This document shows positions 7,746-16,263 of a DNA stretch of 64,000 bases, one piece after another. Below the pieces are notes generated by a model that ran no database searches, was not told the origin of the DNA, and saw only the letters and a program-made list of their open reading frames with translations. The first letter of the stretch is position 1. Each line of letters opens with the position of its first letter. Made by a program: the position numbers and the translations under genes. Source of the DNA: Syntrophomonas sp. DTU018 (GTDB taxonomy: Bacteria > Bacillota > Syntrophomonadia > Syntrophomonadales > Syntrophomonadaceae); NCBI GenBank assembly GCA_001513155.1, contig LFSR01000022.1, forward strand, positions 1 to 64,000, in the 5' to 3' direction.

Positions 7746-8198
7746 TTGCGGTGCCCATATTGCCAGGAACAGGAAAGCCGGGTGCTGGACTCACGTCCCA
7801 GTGAAGATGGCTATTCTATTCGTCGCCGGCGGGAATGTAATGCCTGTAAACGCAGATTTACTACCTATGAACGGGTGGAGGAACGTCCTCTGCTGGTAGT
7901 TAAAAAGAGCGGCAACCGGGAGCCATTTAACCGGGACAAGCTTATTGCCGGGCTTACCCGGGCTTGTGAAAAAAGACCGGTTAGTATGGATCAGATTGAA
8001 CGCCTGGTAGGAGAAATCGAAAGAGATTTGCGTGATCAGTATGACCGTGAAGTTAGCAGCCGGGATATTGGGGAAATGGTAATGGACCGCTTGCAAAAAC
8101 TGGATGAAGTGGCCTATGTGCGCTTTGCCTCCGTATACCGGCAGTTTACAGATCTTAACAGTTTTATCAAAACTATCGATCAGCTCAAGAAGTCATGA
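7746..8198 (+). CDS. nrdR: Transcriptional repressor NrdR
   Basis: A zinc-ribbon/ATP-cone repressor of ribonucleotide reductase genes. The N-terminal CPYC and CNAC pairs build the zinc ribbon that binds NrdR boxes; residues from about 47 on ([20 protein letters not shown]) are the ATP-cone that senses ATP/dATP. The 150-residue length is normal. Translation starts at TTG with AAGGAGG 8 bases upstream, and MRCPYC is the expected N-terminus. No ribonucleotide reductase gene is in the window. Its 3' end overlaps the convergent HTH gene by 19 bases. Confidence 0.95.
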   Translation: MRCPYCQEQESRVLDSRPSEDGYSIRRRRECNACKRRFTTYERVEERPLLVVKKSGNREPFNRDKLIAGLTRACEKRPVSMDQIERLVGEIERDLRDQYDREVSSRDIGEMVMDRLQKLDEVAYVRFASVYRQFTDLNSFIKTIDQLKKS

Positions 8199-9043
8199 CC
8201 CTCGGCGGTTGAAGTGCTGCTGGCCAAAAACTGATGCAGCTTCTCCAATATAACCGGCAGCGGCAGAATCCGTTCTTCGATGCGGCTTATGGCGCGGCCG
8301 TAAAGATACATACTGTCCTGGTACCTGCCTGTTTCACGAATTGATTGGGGCAGACTGTCCAGATCCTTCATCCAGCGTATGGCTGATGCCCGGGGCAAAT
8401 GAAATGTGAAACGGTAGTCATCCAGAGAGATCCGGAACTCCACTAAAGAGTAATATTCCTTATCTACTGACCCAATGGTGCATTTGGGACAATAATATCC
8501 TTTCTTTAAGTAATCGACATAAGACATCCCTGCCGCTCGGGCTGAATCCTTGCAGTCATCACACAGCCAGATTTGTTTCCGATCCGGACCTAAAAGATAA
8601 ATGGCCTGGATTAAATCGGTATACTGGTTATACAGTCTTTTTATCACCTGGTTTTTCAACCGGTATAGCTCTGCAGACTGCTCCTGATACTTTTTGGCAT
8701 AATGATTAAGGTGAAACAGGTAAAAGCAAACCATAAGAAAGTGCTGCTGGGGATGGTCCTGAACCGAAGCTACAAACCGGTCATAGTAGTTTAACATCCG
8801 GGTCATGCGGCGAAAATCGGAAGAAGCAGAACGGAAATGGTCATACTTTTTCCGGTTATTTATTTCCTGGAGTATAGAATGAATATCCAGCTTATCTATA
8901 TCCTGTTCCGAAAAGAGCAAGATGGTACCGCCCCCGGAATGGCGTTTGATATCAGCTGCGTTTAAATACCCGTAAAGTACCATTTCATGTACCTGCCGGT
9001 TGCTGAGGCTATATTTACGGGCTACTTCGCTGATGGTCAGCAT
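8180..9043 (-). CDS. HTH domain protein with a C-terminal zinc-finger-like region
   Basis: A 287-residue protein without a family I can name. Residues 1-55 look like a MerR/excisionase-type winged helix ([20 protein letters not shown], then FSEQDIDKL). The middle is helical and rich in Tyr, Gln and Arg. Around residues 160-200 two CxxC pairs, CDDC and CPKC, suggest a zinc ribbon. The last part is charged. It lies 23 bases downstream of a small zinc-ribbon gene and the two are probably one operon. A DNA-binding regulator is a fair inference; targets are unknown. Confidence 0.7.
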   Translation of the reverse strand: MLTISEVARKYSLSNRQVHEMVLYGYLNAADIKRHSGGGTILLFSEQDIDKLDIHSILQEINNRKKYDHFRSASSDFRRMTRMLNYYDRFVASVQDHPQQHFLMVCFYLFHLNHYAKKYQEQSAELYRLKNQVIKRLYNQYTDLIQAIYLLGPDRKQIWLCDDCKDSARAAGMSYVDYLKKGYYCPKCTIGSVDKEYYSLVEFRISLDDYRFTFHLPRASAIRWMKDLDSLPQSIRETGRYQDSMYLYGRAISRIEERILPLPVILEKLHQFLASSTSTAEGHDFLS

Positions 9044-9066
9044 AATAACACCACCAAGTCCAGTTC

Positions 9067-9366
9067 TCAGCTATTAGACTGGTCCTCCAGTTCCTGGAGG
9101 AGGGCTTTAGCTTGGGCCAGGATCTGCTCGGGCACTATAACTATAACTTCTGCTAGGGGCCCTACTGTTACCGGCATTTGAGGAACTTCCCGGCGCAGTA
9201 TTTTATGAGGTATGCCATAGGAGTTTAATAAGCTTTCTATAATTAAATCGTCAGGGGGATACACTTTAGTCAGCACAACCCAGGCAGCAGAGCTTAAATC
9301 GAAGCCGCAGTGCTGGCATATTGCATCGGCGCTTTCTATCTGGTGTTCACATTGGGGACAGTTCAT
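9067..9366 (-). CDS. Zinc-ribbon protein with DUF2007-like domain
   Basis: A 99-residue protein. CPQC and CQHC in the first 21 residues form a small zinc ribbon. The remainder, WVVLTKVYPPDDLIIESLLNS with a later GPLAEVIVIVPEQ, resembles DUF2007 (putative signal-transducing protein), a ferredoxin-like fold. The start codon is preceded by GGTGATAAAGG. It is divergent from pgeF with only about 50 bases between the starts, so the two promoters must share that space. Function is not established. Confidence 0.75.
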   Translation of the reverse strand: MNCPQCEHQIESADAICQHCGFDLSSAAWVVLTKVYPPDDLIIESLLNSYGIPHKILRREVPQMPVTVGPLAEVIVIVPEQILAQAKALLQELEDQSNS

Positions 9367-9417
9367 CCTTTATCACCTCTATGCCATTATTTTATGCGAA
9401 AAGGGTGGTTTGCACAA

Positions 9418-10254
9418 ATGAGTCAGGAGATATGGCAATTACAGAACAACATAAACTATCTGACCCTGCCCGACTGGGAAAAAAGAGGGGCTAAAGTTGT
9501 TTTCACTTCCCGGCATGCCGGAGCCAGTGAGGGGATATACAACAGCTTGAATATGGCTTTGCATGTAGGAGACAAACCTGAAGCTGTATTGAAAAATCGC
9601 AAGCAGGCTATGAAGTTAATGGGGCTGGATTTGTCCCATATGGTGTGCTGCCAGCAGGTGCACGGCAATCAGGTGGCTGTGGTTGACAGCAGTTTGGCTG
9701 GGCGGGGTTCCCGGGACCATGAAGATGCCCTGCCGGCTACTGACGGGCTGGTGACTGCTGTACCTGACCTGGTATTGGCCACCTTCTATGCTGACTGTAT
9801 CCCGGTTTTCCTTTTTGATCCAGTGCGAAAAGTGGCAGCTTTGTGTCACAGCGGCTGGAAAGGCACCATGGGATTAATTATAATTCAGGCCCTGGAAGTT
9901 ATGAGGAGACAATATAACTGCCAGCCTGCTGATATTTTGGTTTACATAGGGCCTGGAATCGGTTCCTGCTGTTATGAAATACAGGCTGATCTGGCTGATA
10001 AAGTGCTCTCTGCATTCCCAGATGATAATGATATAATCATAGTGAAGCAACAGGGTATTACATGGGATTTAAAGGAAACCATCCGCAGGTGTGCCATTAA
10101 TTACGGGATACCGAAGAATCAGATTACAGTCTCTTCCTGGTGCACATCCTGCAGCACTGATTATTTCTATTCTTACCGAAAGGAGCAGGGGAAAACGGGC
10201 CGAATGGCAGCCCTGATCGCCCTTGTTGGTGTTAAAGAGCATGAAAAACCATAA
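9418..10254 (+). CDS. pgeF: Purine nucleoside phosphorylase/peptidoglycan editing factor PgeF (YlmD, laccase domain)
   Basis: A YfiH/YlmD-family Cu-oxidase_4 protein, now regarded as a purine nucleoside phosphorylase or editing factor rather than a laccase. Conserved pieces are FTSRHAG, QQVHGNQV, TDGLVT, ADCIPVFLFDP, CHSGWKGT and YIGPGIGSCCYE; the last gives the Cys ligand, and the His ligands are in VHG and CHSGW. The start at ATG 9418 follows GGGTGG and gives 278 residues; an in-frame ATG at 9394 is possible. It begins the ylm cluster and overlaps the response-regulator gene by 14 bases. Confidence 0.9.
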   Translation: MSQEIWQLQNNINYLTLPDWEKRGAKVVFTSRHAGASEGIYNSLNMALHVGDKPEAVLKNRKQAMKLMGLDLSHMVCCQQVHGNQVAVVDSSLAGRGSRDHEDALPATDGLVTAVPDLVLATFYADCIPVFLFDPVRKVAALCHSGWKGTMGLIIIQALEVMRRQYNCQPADILVYIGPGIGSCCYEIQADLADKVLSAFPDDNDIIIVKQQGITWDLKETIRRCAINYGIPKNQITVSSWCTSCSTDYFYSYRKEQGKTGRMAALIALVGVKEHEKP

Positions 10255-10957
10255 GATTTTGGTAGTTGATGATGAGACTTATATAGTTGAACTGGTAAAG
10301 TTCAATTTGGAAAAGGAAGGTTACCAGGTAATAGTGGCCAATGACGGCAAAACTGCCCTGGACATGGTCCGGACAGAACACCCCGACCTGGTTTTGCTGG
10401 ATATCATGATCCCTCATGTGGACGGATTAGAGGTATGCCGCATCCTCAAGCAAAATCCGGATACCAATTCCATACCTATTATAATGCTGACCGCTAAAGG
10501 CGACGAAATCGATACTGTTCTGGGATTGGAAATGGGGGCTGATGATTATATTAAAAAGCCTTTCAGCCCCAGGGAAATGGTAGCCCGGGTCAAAGCAAGA
10601 CTGCGGGCTTTGAAGATTCTGGAAGCAGAAAAGGCGGTCGGGGAAAAAGCTTATGTAATCAAAGATCTGATTGTGGTTCCTGAGAAATACGAGGCTTTTT
10701 TGGGGGAGGACAAGCTGGAACTTACCCCCAAAGAGTTTGAGCTATTGAGTTTGATGGTGTCTCATCAGGGGAAAGTATTTACCCGGGAAGCTCTGCTGGA
10801 AAAGGTTTGGGGATACGAGTATTCCGGTGATACTCGGACAGTTGACGTGCATATTCGCCACCTGCGGCAAAAACTGGGAGACGACTCCAACTATCCAGTC
10901 TATATCGAGACGGTGAGGGGAGTAGGATATCGCATTGTGGAAGGTCGAGTGAAATAG
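10241..10957 (+). CDS. OmpR/PhoB-family response regulator
   Basis: A 238-residue two-domain regulator. The receiver domain spans residues 1-120 with the acidic pair Asp10-Asp11, phosphoacceptor Asp54 (LVLLDIM), Thr in MLTAKG and Lys in IKKPF. Residues 135-235 are the winged helix: LTPKEFELLSLMVSHQGKV, then TRTVDVHIRHLRQKLG and YIETVRGVGYRI. It overlaps the end of pgeF and is followed after 13 bases by its histidine kinase. The order resembles phoP-phoR or resD-resE, but the location inside the ylm cluster is not where those pairs normally sit. Target genes are unknown. Confidence 0.95.
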   Translation: MKNHKILVVDDETYIVELVKFNLEKEGYQVIVANDGKTALDMVRTEHPDLVLLDIMIPHVDGLEVCRILKQNPDTNSIPIIMLTAKGDEIDTVLGLEMGADDYIKKPFSPREMVARVKARLRALKILEAEKAVGEKAYVIKDLIVVPEKYEAFLGEDKLELTPKEFELLSLMVSHQGKVFTREALLEKVWGYEYSGDTRTVDVHIRHLRQKLGDDSNYPVYIETVRGVGYRIVEGRVK

Positions 10958-10970
10958 AGGATAAACGGGT

Positions 10971-12014
10971 ATGTTAAAACTACAGCAGGAACAACGGCGG
11001 GTAAAAGGAATACTGGCCAGCATGGTGGATGCAGTCCTGGTGGTGGATACCCAGGCGCGTATCAGTTTGGCTAATAAACCTGCTGAAGACTTGTTTTTAG
11101 TCAGCGAGGGCGACCTGGAAGGGAAACGGCTGGAAGACATAAACTGCGATGAGGAAATCTGCAGCATGATCCACCAGGTATTGACCACCGGCAAGGAAGT
11201 TTTTACCGAAACTACCATAAAGCCTACCACTCAGATATTCCGTGTTCGGGTGGTACCTATTAAAGATCCTGATGATCAGGTGGAAGCTGCTGTTGCCGTA
11301 TTTCATGATGTCACGGAAGCCCGCAATTTTGACCAGATGCGCTCCGGCTTTGTGGCCAATGTATCTCATGAACTCAGAACACCTCTGACCTCTATAAAGG
11401 GATTTGTGGAGACTCTATTGGATGGGGCTATGGAAAACAGCGATACCTGCCGGCGGTTTTTGTCCATTATTGAGGCTGAGACTGACCGGCTAACCCGTTT
11501 GATTGATGACTTGCTCAGTTTATCCTCCATCGAATCCAAGGAAAGAACCCTTCATTTGCAACCAGTTTGTCTGGTGAGGTCCATGCGGAGTATTATGAAT
11601 ATCATGGGACCCCAGATCAGTGAAAAGAATTTGCATGTGGAGTTTATATATCCGCAAAACCTGCCCCGCATACATGCTGATGAAGATTTATTAGGACAAG
11701 TACTCATAAACCTTTTGGATAATGCCATAAAATACACTCCTCCCCATGGCAAGATAATTATTCGCTGCCGGCGCCGGGATAGCCGCATTATTATCTCTTT
11801 TACCGATACCGGGGTTGGCATACCCAGGGAAAGCCTTCCCAGGGTATTTGAGCGGTTTTACCGGGTGGACAAAGCGCGGTCCCGAAAATATGGCGGGACG
11901 GGCTTGGGATTAGCTATTGTAAAACATATTGTTGAATCCCATGGGGGAGAAGTGTTTGTGGACAGCGAAGTGGGAAGAGGATCAACCTTTGGAGCCAGTT
12001 TTTTGGCGGTTTGA
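10971..12014 (+). CDS. PAS-domain sensor histidine kinase without membrane segments
   Basis: A 347-residue kinase. Residues about 10-115 form a PAS domain (ILASMVDAVLVVDTQARI, then RVRVVPIKDP and VAVFHDVTE). H133 in NVSHELRTPLTSIKGF is the phosphorylated His. The HATPase_c part has LGQVLINLLDNAIKYTP (N box), DTGVGIP (G1), FERFYRVDKARSR (F box) and GGTGLGL (G2). It is closest to PhoR/ResE kinases, but the usual N-terminal membrane segments and extracytoplasmic sensor are absent; the sequence starts straight into the coiled coil and PAS domain. It should therefore sense an internal signal. A TTG or GTG start further upstream cannot add a membrane anchor because the regulator gene ends 13 bases before. 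Confidence 0.93.
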   Translation: MLKLQQEQRRVKGILASMVDAVLVVDTQARISLANKPAEDLFLVSEGDLEGKRLEDINCDEEICSMIHQVLTTGKEVFTETTIKPTTQIFRVRVVPIKDPDDQVEAAVAVFHDVTEARNFDQMRSGFVANVSHELRTPLTSIKGFVETLLDGAMENSDTCRRFLSIIEAETDRLTRLIDDLLSLSSIESKERTLHLQPVCLVRSMRSIMNIMGPQISEKNLHVEFIYPQNLPRIHADEDLLGQVLINLLDNAIKYTPPHGKIIIRCRRRDSRIIISFTDTGVGIPRESLPRVFERFYRVDKARSRKYGGTGLGLAIVKHIVESHGGEVFVDSEVGRGSTFGASFLAV

Positions 12015-12030
12015 CCGTTGTAAAAGAGGG

Positions 12031-12054
12031 AAATTCTGCATAAATACAGAATTT
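12031..12054 (+). terminator. Weak hairpin after the kinase gene
   Basis: AAATTCTG and CAGAATTT form an 8-bp, AT-rich stem with an 8-base loop, followed by an AT tract rather than a clean T run. It may act as a partial terminator or an mRNA end-stabiliser between the kinase gene and yggS. Confidence 0.4.
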
Positions 12055-12098
12055 ATATATTTTCAGATAGGATAAACCTTGATCAGAGGACCGATAAT

Positions 12099-12782
12099 AT
12101 GCAGAATCTGGAAGTTAATCTCAACCATATCCGGCAAAGAATTGCGGCTGCTTGTGCCAGTGTAGGAAGGGATGTTAACAGTGTTACTTTGGTGGCTGTC
12201 AGCAAGACGGTAGGAGTAGAAGCTGTGCAGGAGGCTGTCAAACTGGGAATTACCGATTTTGGCGAGAACCGGGTCAGCGAACTGGTAAACAAACGAGCAG
12301 CTGTGCCTAATGTACGCTGGCATATGATCGGAAGACTGCAGACTAACAAAGTAAAAGAGGTAATAGATAAAGCCTATCTTATCCATTCACTGGACAGGTG
12401 GAATCTGGCTGAAGCCCTGCAGAAAAGAGCGGAAATGCTGGATATAACTGTACCGGTTTTGCTGCAAGTGAATATATCCGGTGAAGAACAAAAAGCTGGG
12501 GTTCCTCCCGCTGACGTATTGCCTTTTCTGCAGGCTATTGATCAGCTTCCCCGCCTTAAGGTTATGGGGCTGATGACAATGGCACCCCTCAGTGATGATC
12601 CTGAGCATTCCCGGCCGATTTTTCGAGAACTGGCCGAGATGCAGAAGCGACTGCGGCAGTATGAAATACCCAATGTTTCCCTCCAGCATTTATCCATGGG
12701 CATGTCCCAGGATTACGAGGTAGCTATACAGGAAGGAGCGGACCTGATCAGGGTGGGTTCCTCGCTATTTCAAGGAGTTTAA
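12099..12782 (+). CDS. yggS: YggS-family pyridoxal phosphate homeostasis protein
   Basis: A 227-residue, single-domain fold-type III PLP protein (PLPBP/YlmE family). AVSKT carries the PLP-binding Lys (about residue 36); later blocks are FGENRVSEL, WHMIGRLQTNKV, IHSLDR, VLLQVNIS, GLMTMAP, LSMGMSQDYEVAI and IRVGSSLF, all typical. It has no known enzyme activity and buffers PLP and related amino-acid pools. The position just before sepF is the same as ylmE in Bacillus and many Gram-positive bacteria. Confidence 0.93.
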   Translation: MQNLEVNLNHIRQRIAAACASVGRDVNSVTLVAVSKTVGVEAVQEAVKLGITDFGENRVSELVNKRAAVPNVRWHMIGRLQTNKVKEVIDKAYLIHSLDRWNLAEALQKRAEMLDITVPVLLQVNISGEEQKAGVPPADVLPFLQAIDQLPRLKVMGLMTMAPLSDDPEHSRPIFRELAEMQKRLRQYEIPNVSLQHLSMGMSQDYEVAIQEGADLIRVGSSLFQGV

Positions 12783-12810
12783 GGGAGATTAAGATGAGGA
12801 GGCAGGATTA

Positions 12811-13236
12811 ATGGGTTTTGGTGATAAGTTTTGGTCGTGGCTGGGTATTGAACATGAGGAAGTAAGGGAGGAATTGCTGGAAATACCTCAAAATACTCAG
12901 GAAACAAAAAGCGCCGCCAATATCGTAAGCATTCATACCAATAAAAACATGAAAGTGATCGTCTGTGAACCGGAGAACTTTGAAGAGGCACAGGCTTTGG
13001 CTGACCACCTGAAAAACCGCCGGCAGGTTATAATGAATCTGGAATCAACACCCCCGGAAATCTCCCAGCGTATTATTGATTTTATCAGCGGCACCACCTA
13101 TGCCCTGGACGGCAACAGCCAGCGGCTGGGCAAGCATATATTCTTATTTGCTCCCAGCAATGTAGAAATTGCCAAGGATCAGCGTTCATTGGTACGAAGG
13201 GCTAACTGGCTCAATTCAACAGGAGTGGACCGTTAA
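12811..13236 (+). CDS. sepF: Cell division protein SepF
   Basis: A 141-residue FtsZ-bundling and membrane-tethering protein. The N-terminal GFGDKFWSWLGI is the amphipathic membrane-targeting helix. A short acidic linker follows, and the C-terminal SepF domain (residues 50-130) has NMKVIVCEPENFEEAQALADHLKN, VIMNLE, RIIDFISGTTYALDG and HIFLFAPSNVEI. AGGAGG stands 7 bases before the ATG. It acts at the division septum. The gene ends directly against proC, with no spacer. Confidence 0.95.
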   Translation: MGFGDKFWSWLGIEHEEVREELLEIPQNTQETKSAANIVSIHTNKNMKVIVCEPENFEEAQALADHLKNRRQVIMNLESTPPEISQRIIDFISGTTYALDGNSQRLGKHIFLFAPSNVEIAKDQRSLVRRANWLNSTGVDR

Positions 13237-14037
13237 ATGATTCTAGGGGTAATTGGGTGCGGCAAAATGGCTCAGGCTATTTTGACCGGAATCCACAAAC
13301 AGGAGACCTGCCCATATTCAGTTCTGCTGGTTAATGATATTGATGGCAACCGAGTCAGGCTTTTCGCGAATCTTTTTCAGGCCGCCGGCTGCGACCAAAG
13401 GGATTTGGTCAGACAGTCAGATCTGGTGATATTGGCGGTTAAGCCTTCCCAGGTCGGTGATGTTCTGGCATACACTGCCGCGGCCTGGAATCCCGGAAAA
13501 ATATTGGTTTCAGTGGCTGCCGGGGTAAAAACCAGTGCAATACAGAGCTATTTGCCTGGGGGAATAAAAATAGTACGAACCATGCCTAATTTGCCGGCTC
13601 TAGTAGGAGAGGGCATAGTGGCGGTTTATGCAGCTGAGGGTACAGAGGAAGAGGATCTCCGGCAGGTAGAAAGCCTGTTGTCAGGAATTGGCAAGACGGT
13701 CAGGGTTGAGGAGGAAAAAATGGATGCCGTAACTGCGGTATCCGGATCTGGACCGGCTTATGTTATGATGGTAGTTGAGGCTATGATGGAAGCCGGGGTT
13801 CACATCGGTTTGGATTGGAGTCTAGCCCGACAGCTGGTACTTACCACTATTAGCGGCAGTATTGCTATGCTGGAGAAAACCGGACAGCATCCTGCTGAAA
13901 TCAGAAATCAGGTATCTTCACCCGGAGGCACTACTATCGCTGCCATTAAGCAGTTAGAAGAGCAGGGCTTGCGCAGTGCCTTTTTTAATGCTATAGAAAA
14001 AGCTTACCAACGCTCTAAACAATTAGGTCGGGAATAA
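13237..14037 (+). CDS. proC: Pyrroline-5-carboxylate reductase
   Basis: It catalyses the last step of proline synthesis, NAD(P)H-dependent reduction of 1-pyrroline-5-carboxylate. The 266-residue protein starts with the Rossmann motif GVIGCGKMAQAI. Later motifs are ILAVKPSQV, RTMPNLPALVGEG, TAVSGSGPAYVMMVVEAM and SSPGGTTIAAIKQLEEQG, the family signature. It begins at the base after the sepF stop, so translation is likely coupled. proC inside the ylm cluster is common in Clostridia. Confidence 0.95.
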   Translation: MILGVIGCGKMAQAILTGIHKQETCPYSVLLVNDIDGNRVRLFANLFQAAGCDQRDLVRQSDLVILAVKPSQVGDVLAYTAAAWNPGKILVSVAAGVKTSAIQSYLPGGIKIVRTMPNLPALVGEGIVAVYAAEGTEEEDLRQVESLLSGIGKTVRVEEEKMDAVTAVSGSGPAYVMMVVEAMMEAGVHIGLDWSLARQLVLTTISGSIAMLEKTGQHPAEIRNQVSSPGGTTIAAIKQLEEQGLRSAFFNAIEKAYQRSKQLGRE

Positions 14038-14058
14038 CAGGGAGGAAGTTCGTCAATT

Positions 14059-14319
14059 ATGTTTGTTATACAGGTTGTCAATACTGCCTTTAATGTTCTG
14101 GTATGGCTGATAATAGGACGTTGCATACTTTCGTTTATTCCCCACAATCCCTATCAGCCTATCATAAAATTTATATACGACATAACTGAACCCGTAATGA
14201 GTCCTTTTCGCCGGTTGCTTCCCACTGCCGGACCAATAGATTTCTCGCCGATTCTGGCAGTTCTGGCCGTAACTCTGGTTCAGCGATTGGTCATTCAGTT
14301 GCTGTATTACATTTATTAA
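14059..14319 (+). CDS. ylmG: YggT/YlmG-family membrane protein
   Basis: An 86-residue integral membrane protein with two hydrophobic segments: VVNTAFNVLVWLIIGRCILSF near residues 5-25 and FSPILAVLAVTLVQRLVIQLL near 60-82. Between them is the conserved IYDITEPVMSPFRRLLP loop. The position between proC and the next gene matches ylmG of the division cluster. The function is linked to chromosome or chloroplast nucleoid placement in some organisms but is not settled. Confidence 0.88.
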   Translation: MFVIQVVNTAFNVLVWLIIGRCILSFIPHNPYQPIIKFIYDITEPVMSPFRRLLPTAGPIDFSPILAVLAVTLVQRLVIQLLYYIY

Positions 14320-14335
14320 AGGGGTTTATTCAACA

Positions 14336-16240
14336 ATGACAAATACCGATTTGGAACTGCTGGCTCCTGCAGGAAAATGGGATGTCCTAGAAAGTGTTGC
14401 CCAGGCAGGAGCTGATGCAGTATATGCCGGCGGCAAGCGGTTCAACATGCGAATGCTTCGTCCGGATTTTAATTTTTCTGACTGGGAATTAAAAAAGGCT
14501 GTGGATTATCTTCATGAACAGGGAAAACACTTCTATGTAACAGTTAACAACCTCTACTATGAGGATGAAATGGCTGAATTGAAGGACTACCTCTATTATC
14601 TGCAGGAGATAAAGGTGGACGGTTTAATCATTCAGGATTTGGCCACCGCAGCCCTTCATCAGGAACTGGGATTGACTGTCCCCATGCATGCCAGTGTGCA
14701 GATGAATATTGGTTCTTCCAGTGCTGTGGACTTTTTAGAGTCCTTGGGTTTCAGCCGGGTTATTCTGTCAAAGAATCTTACCTTAAAGGAAATTGAAGTC
14801 ATTCACCAAAAAACAAGTTTGGGTTTGGAGTTTTTTATTCATGGTGACATGTGTGTTTCTCATACCGGGCATTGTCTGTTCAGCAGTCTGATAGCAGGAG
14901 AAAGCGGTAACCGTGGTCGATGCCGCAAGCCCTGCCGATGGAAGTACCAATTGGAATTGGGCTCTAAATCCCTGCCTTTTGGTTATTACCTGGCCCATAA
15001 GGATCTGTGCCTGTATCCGTATTTGCGGGAACTGATCCAAGCGGGAGTAACCTCCTTTAAAATAGAAGGGCGCATGCGCGATGCAGATTACCTGGGTTTC
15101 CTGGTAAGAACCTACCGGCAGGCTTTGGATCGCTTTATGGAAAACCCGGATGATTATCAGACTGATCCCGAGGCTATGCACAAACTGCAGGAAAACCGCA
15201 TCCGCGATTTTACCTGCGGGGAATTATTTGGACCAATTGAACTGGACTCCATTGGTGTGGACGGAACTCGGGAGCCCAAATTCCCTACTGCTCCGGTAAA
15301 GGTAGTTGCCCTGGGGCTGCAAGATTTTACCCCTCAGACTATAGCCACCCAGACCATACCGGAAATAGTAGTGAAAGTGGGTGACATGGAAGGACTACAG
15401 AAATTAGCCCGTCAACCGGTCAGCTATTTTATACTGGGATTGGAGAAAATGCAGCCGGGTAACCGGGGCTGGACCTGGCCGGAGTTGGTTAATGCCATGG
15501 AATACTGCCAGGAACAGGGACTAAGTTTTGTTGTGGAGACCCCGCGAATTGTTATGGAGAAGGACATGCCCATAATACAATCTTATCTGGACCGGCTGGA
15601 AGGTTACTCTTGCCAGGCAGTAATGGTAAACGACCTGGGTACCTTGCAGGAGGCACGTGAACGAGGCTACATTCTTTTTGGCGGTCCAGGATTGAATATT
15701 AGTAATACTCGGGCCGGACAGTTACTGCGGGATCAAGGTCTGGTTCGCTTTACGGCATCCCAGGAGGCCAGCTTTGGTGATCTTTTAGCCTTGCTGGATT
15801 CTGATTTGGTGGTAGATTTAATAGTACACGGTCCCCAATGTGCTTTGATAACCGATTTGTGTCTTCTGAAAGCTGCTGCCGGAGATACAGAACGTCCCTG
15901 CTCCGTTCACTGCGGAGAGGATGGGGCTTTTTTGTGCGATGAATTGGGCCAGTATTATGAAATTCGCAGTGACGAGTATTGCCGCAACTATGTTTTTCTT
16001 CCTCAACCGTTAAGTTTATATAATTTTTTGCCGATACTAACGAAAGCGCAAGTTAATGGCCTGCGTATTGAAGGTCAGTACATGACGCCTCAGGAATTGG
16101 AGGCGGTGGTAAATATCTATCAAGAGGGGTTAAATCAATTATCTCGTGGAGAATGGGATATAGAACCCTACCAGCGTTTGCTGAGCCAGTATCCTAAAGG
16201 TATTACCTCAGGCTGGTTTGCCGGCAGAAATTCCTTGTAA
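14336..16240 (+). CDS. Peptidase U32 family protein
   Basis: A 634-residue U32-family protein. The N-terminal half (residues 5-300) has LLAPAGKWDVLESVAQAGAD, YVTVNN, PMHASVQMN and EFFIHGDMCVSHTGHC. That is followed by a Cys-rich RGRCRKPCR segment; these four Cys resemble the iron-sulfur ligands of the RlhA and UbiU/UbiV relatives. A C-terminal half has further Cys (CSVHC, FLCDE, EYC). Members act as collagenase-like peptidases or as iron-sulfur hydroxylases of RNA; the Cys pattern favours the second type. It occupies the place where an S4-domain ylmH gene usually stands before divIVA. Confidence 0.85.
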   Translation: MTNTDLELLAPAGKWDVLESVAQAGADAVYAGGKRFNMRMLRPDFNFSDWELKKAVDYLHEQGKHFYVTVNNLYYEDEMAELKDYLYYLQEIKVDGLIIQDLATAALHQELGLTVPMHASVQMNIGSSSAVDFLESLGFSRVILSKNLTLKEIEVIHQKTSLGLEFFIHGDMCVSHTGHCLFSSLIAGESGNRGRCRKPCRWKYQLELGSKSLPFGYYLAHKDLCLYPYLRELIQAGVTSFKIEGRMRDADYLGFLVRTYRQALDRFMENPDDYQTDPEAMHKLQENRIRDFTCGELFGPIELDSIGVDGTREPKFPTAPVKVVALGLQDFTPQTIATQTIPEIVVKVGDMEGLQKLARQPVSYFILGLEKMQPGNRGWTWPELVNAMEYCQEQGLSFVVETPRIVMEKDMPIIQSYLDRLEGYSCQAVMVNDLGTLQEARERGYILFGGPGLNISNTRAGQLLRDQGLVRFTASQEASFGDLLALLDSDLVVDLIVHGPQCALITDLCLLKAAAGDTERPCSVHCGEDGAFLCDELGQYYEIRSDEYCRNYVFLPQPLSLYNFLPILTKAQVNGLRIEGQYMTPQELEAVVNIYQEGLNQLSRGEWDIEPYQRLLSQYPKGITSGWFAGRNSL

Positions 16241-16263
16241 TTACAGGAAAGGAGGGGCCTTTC

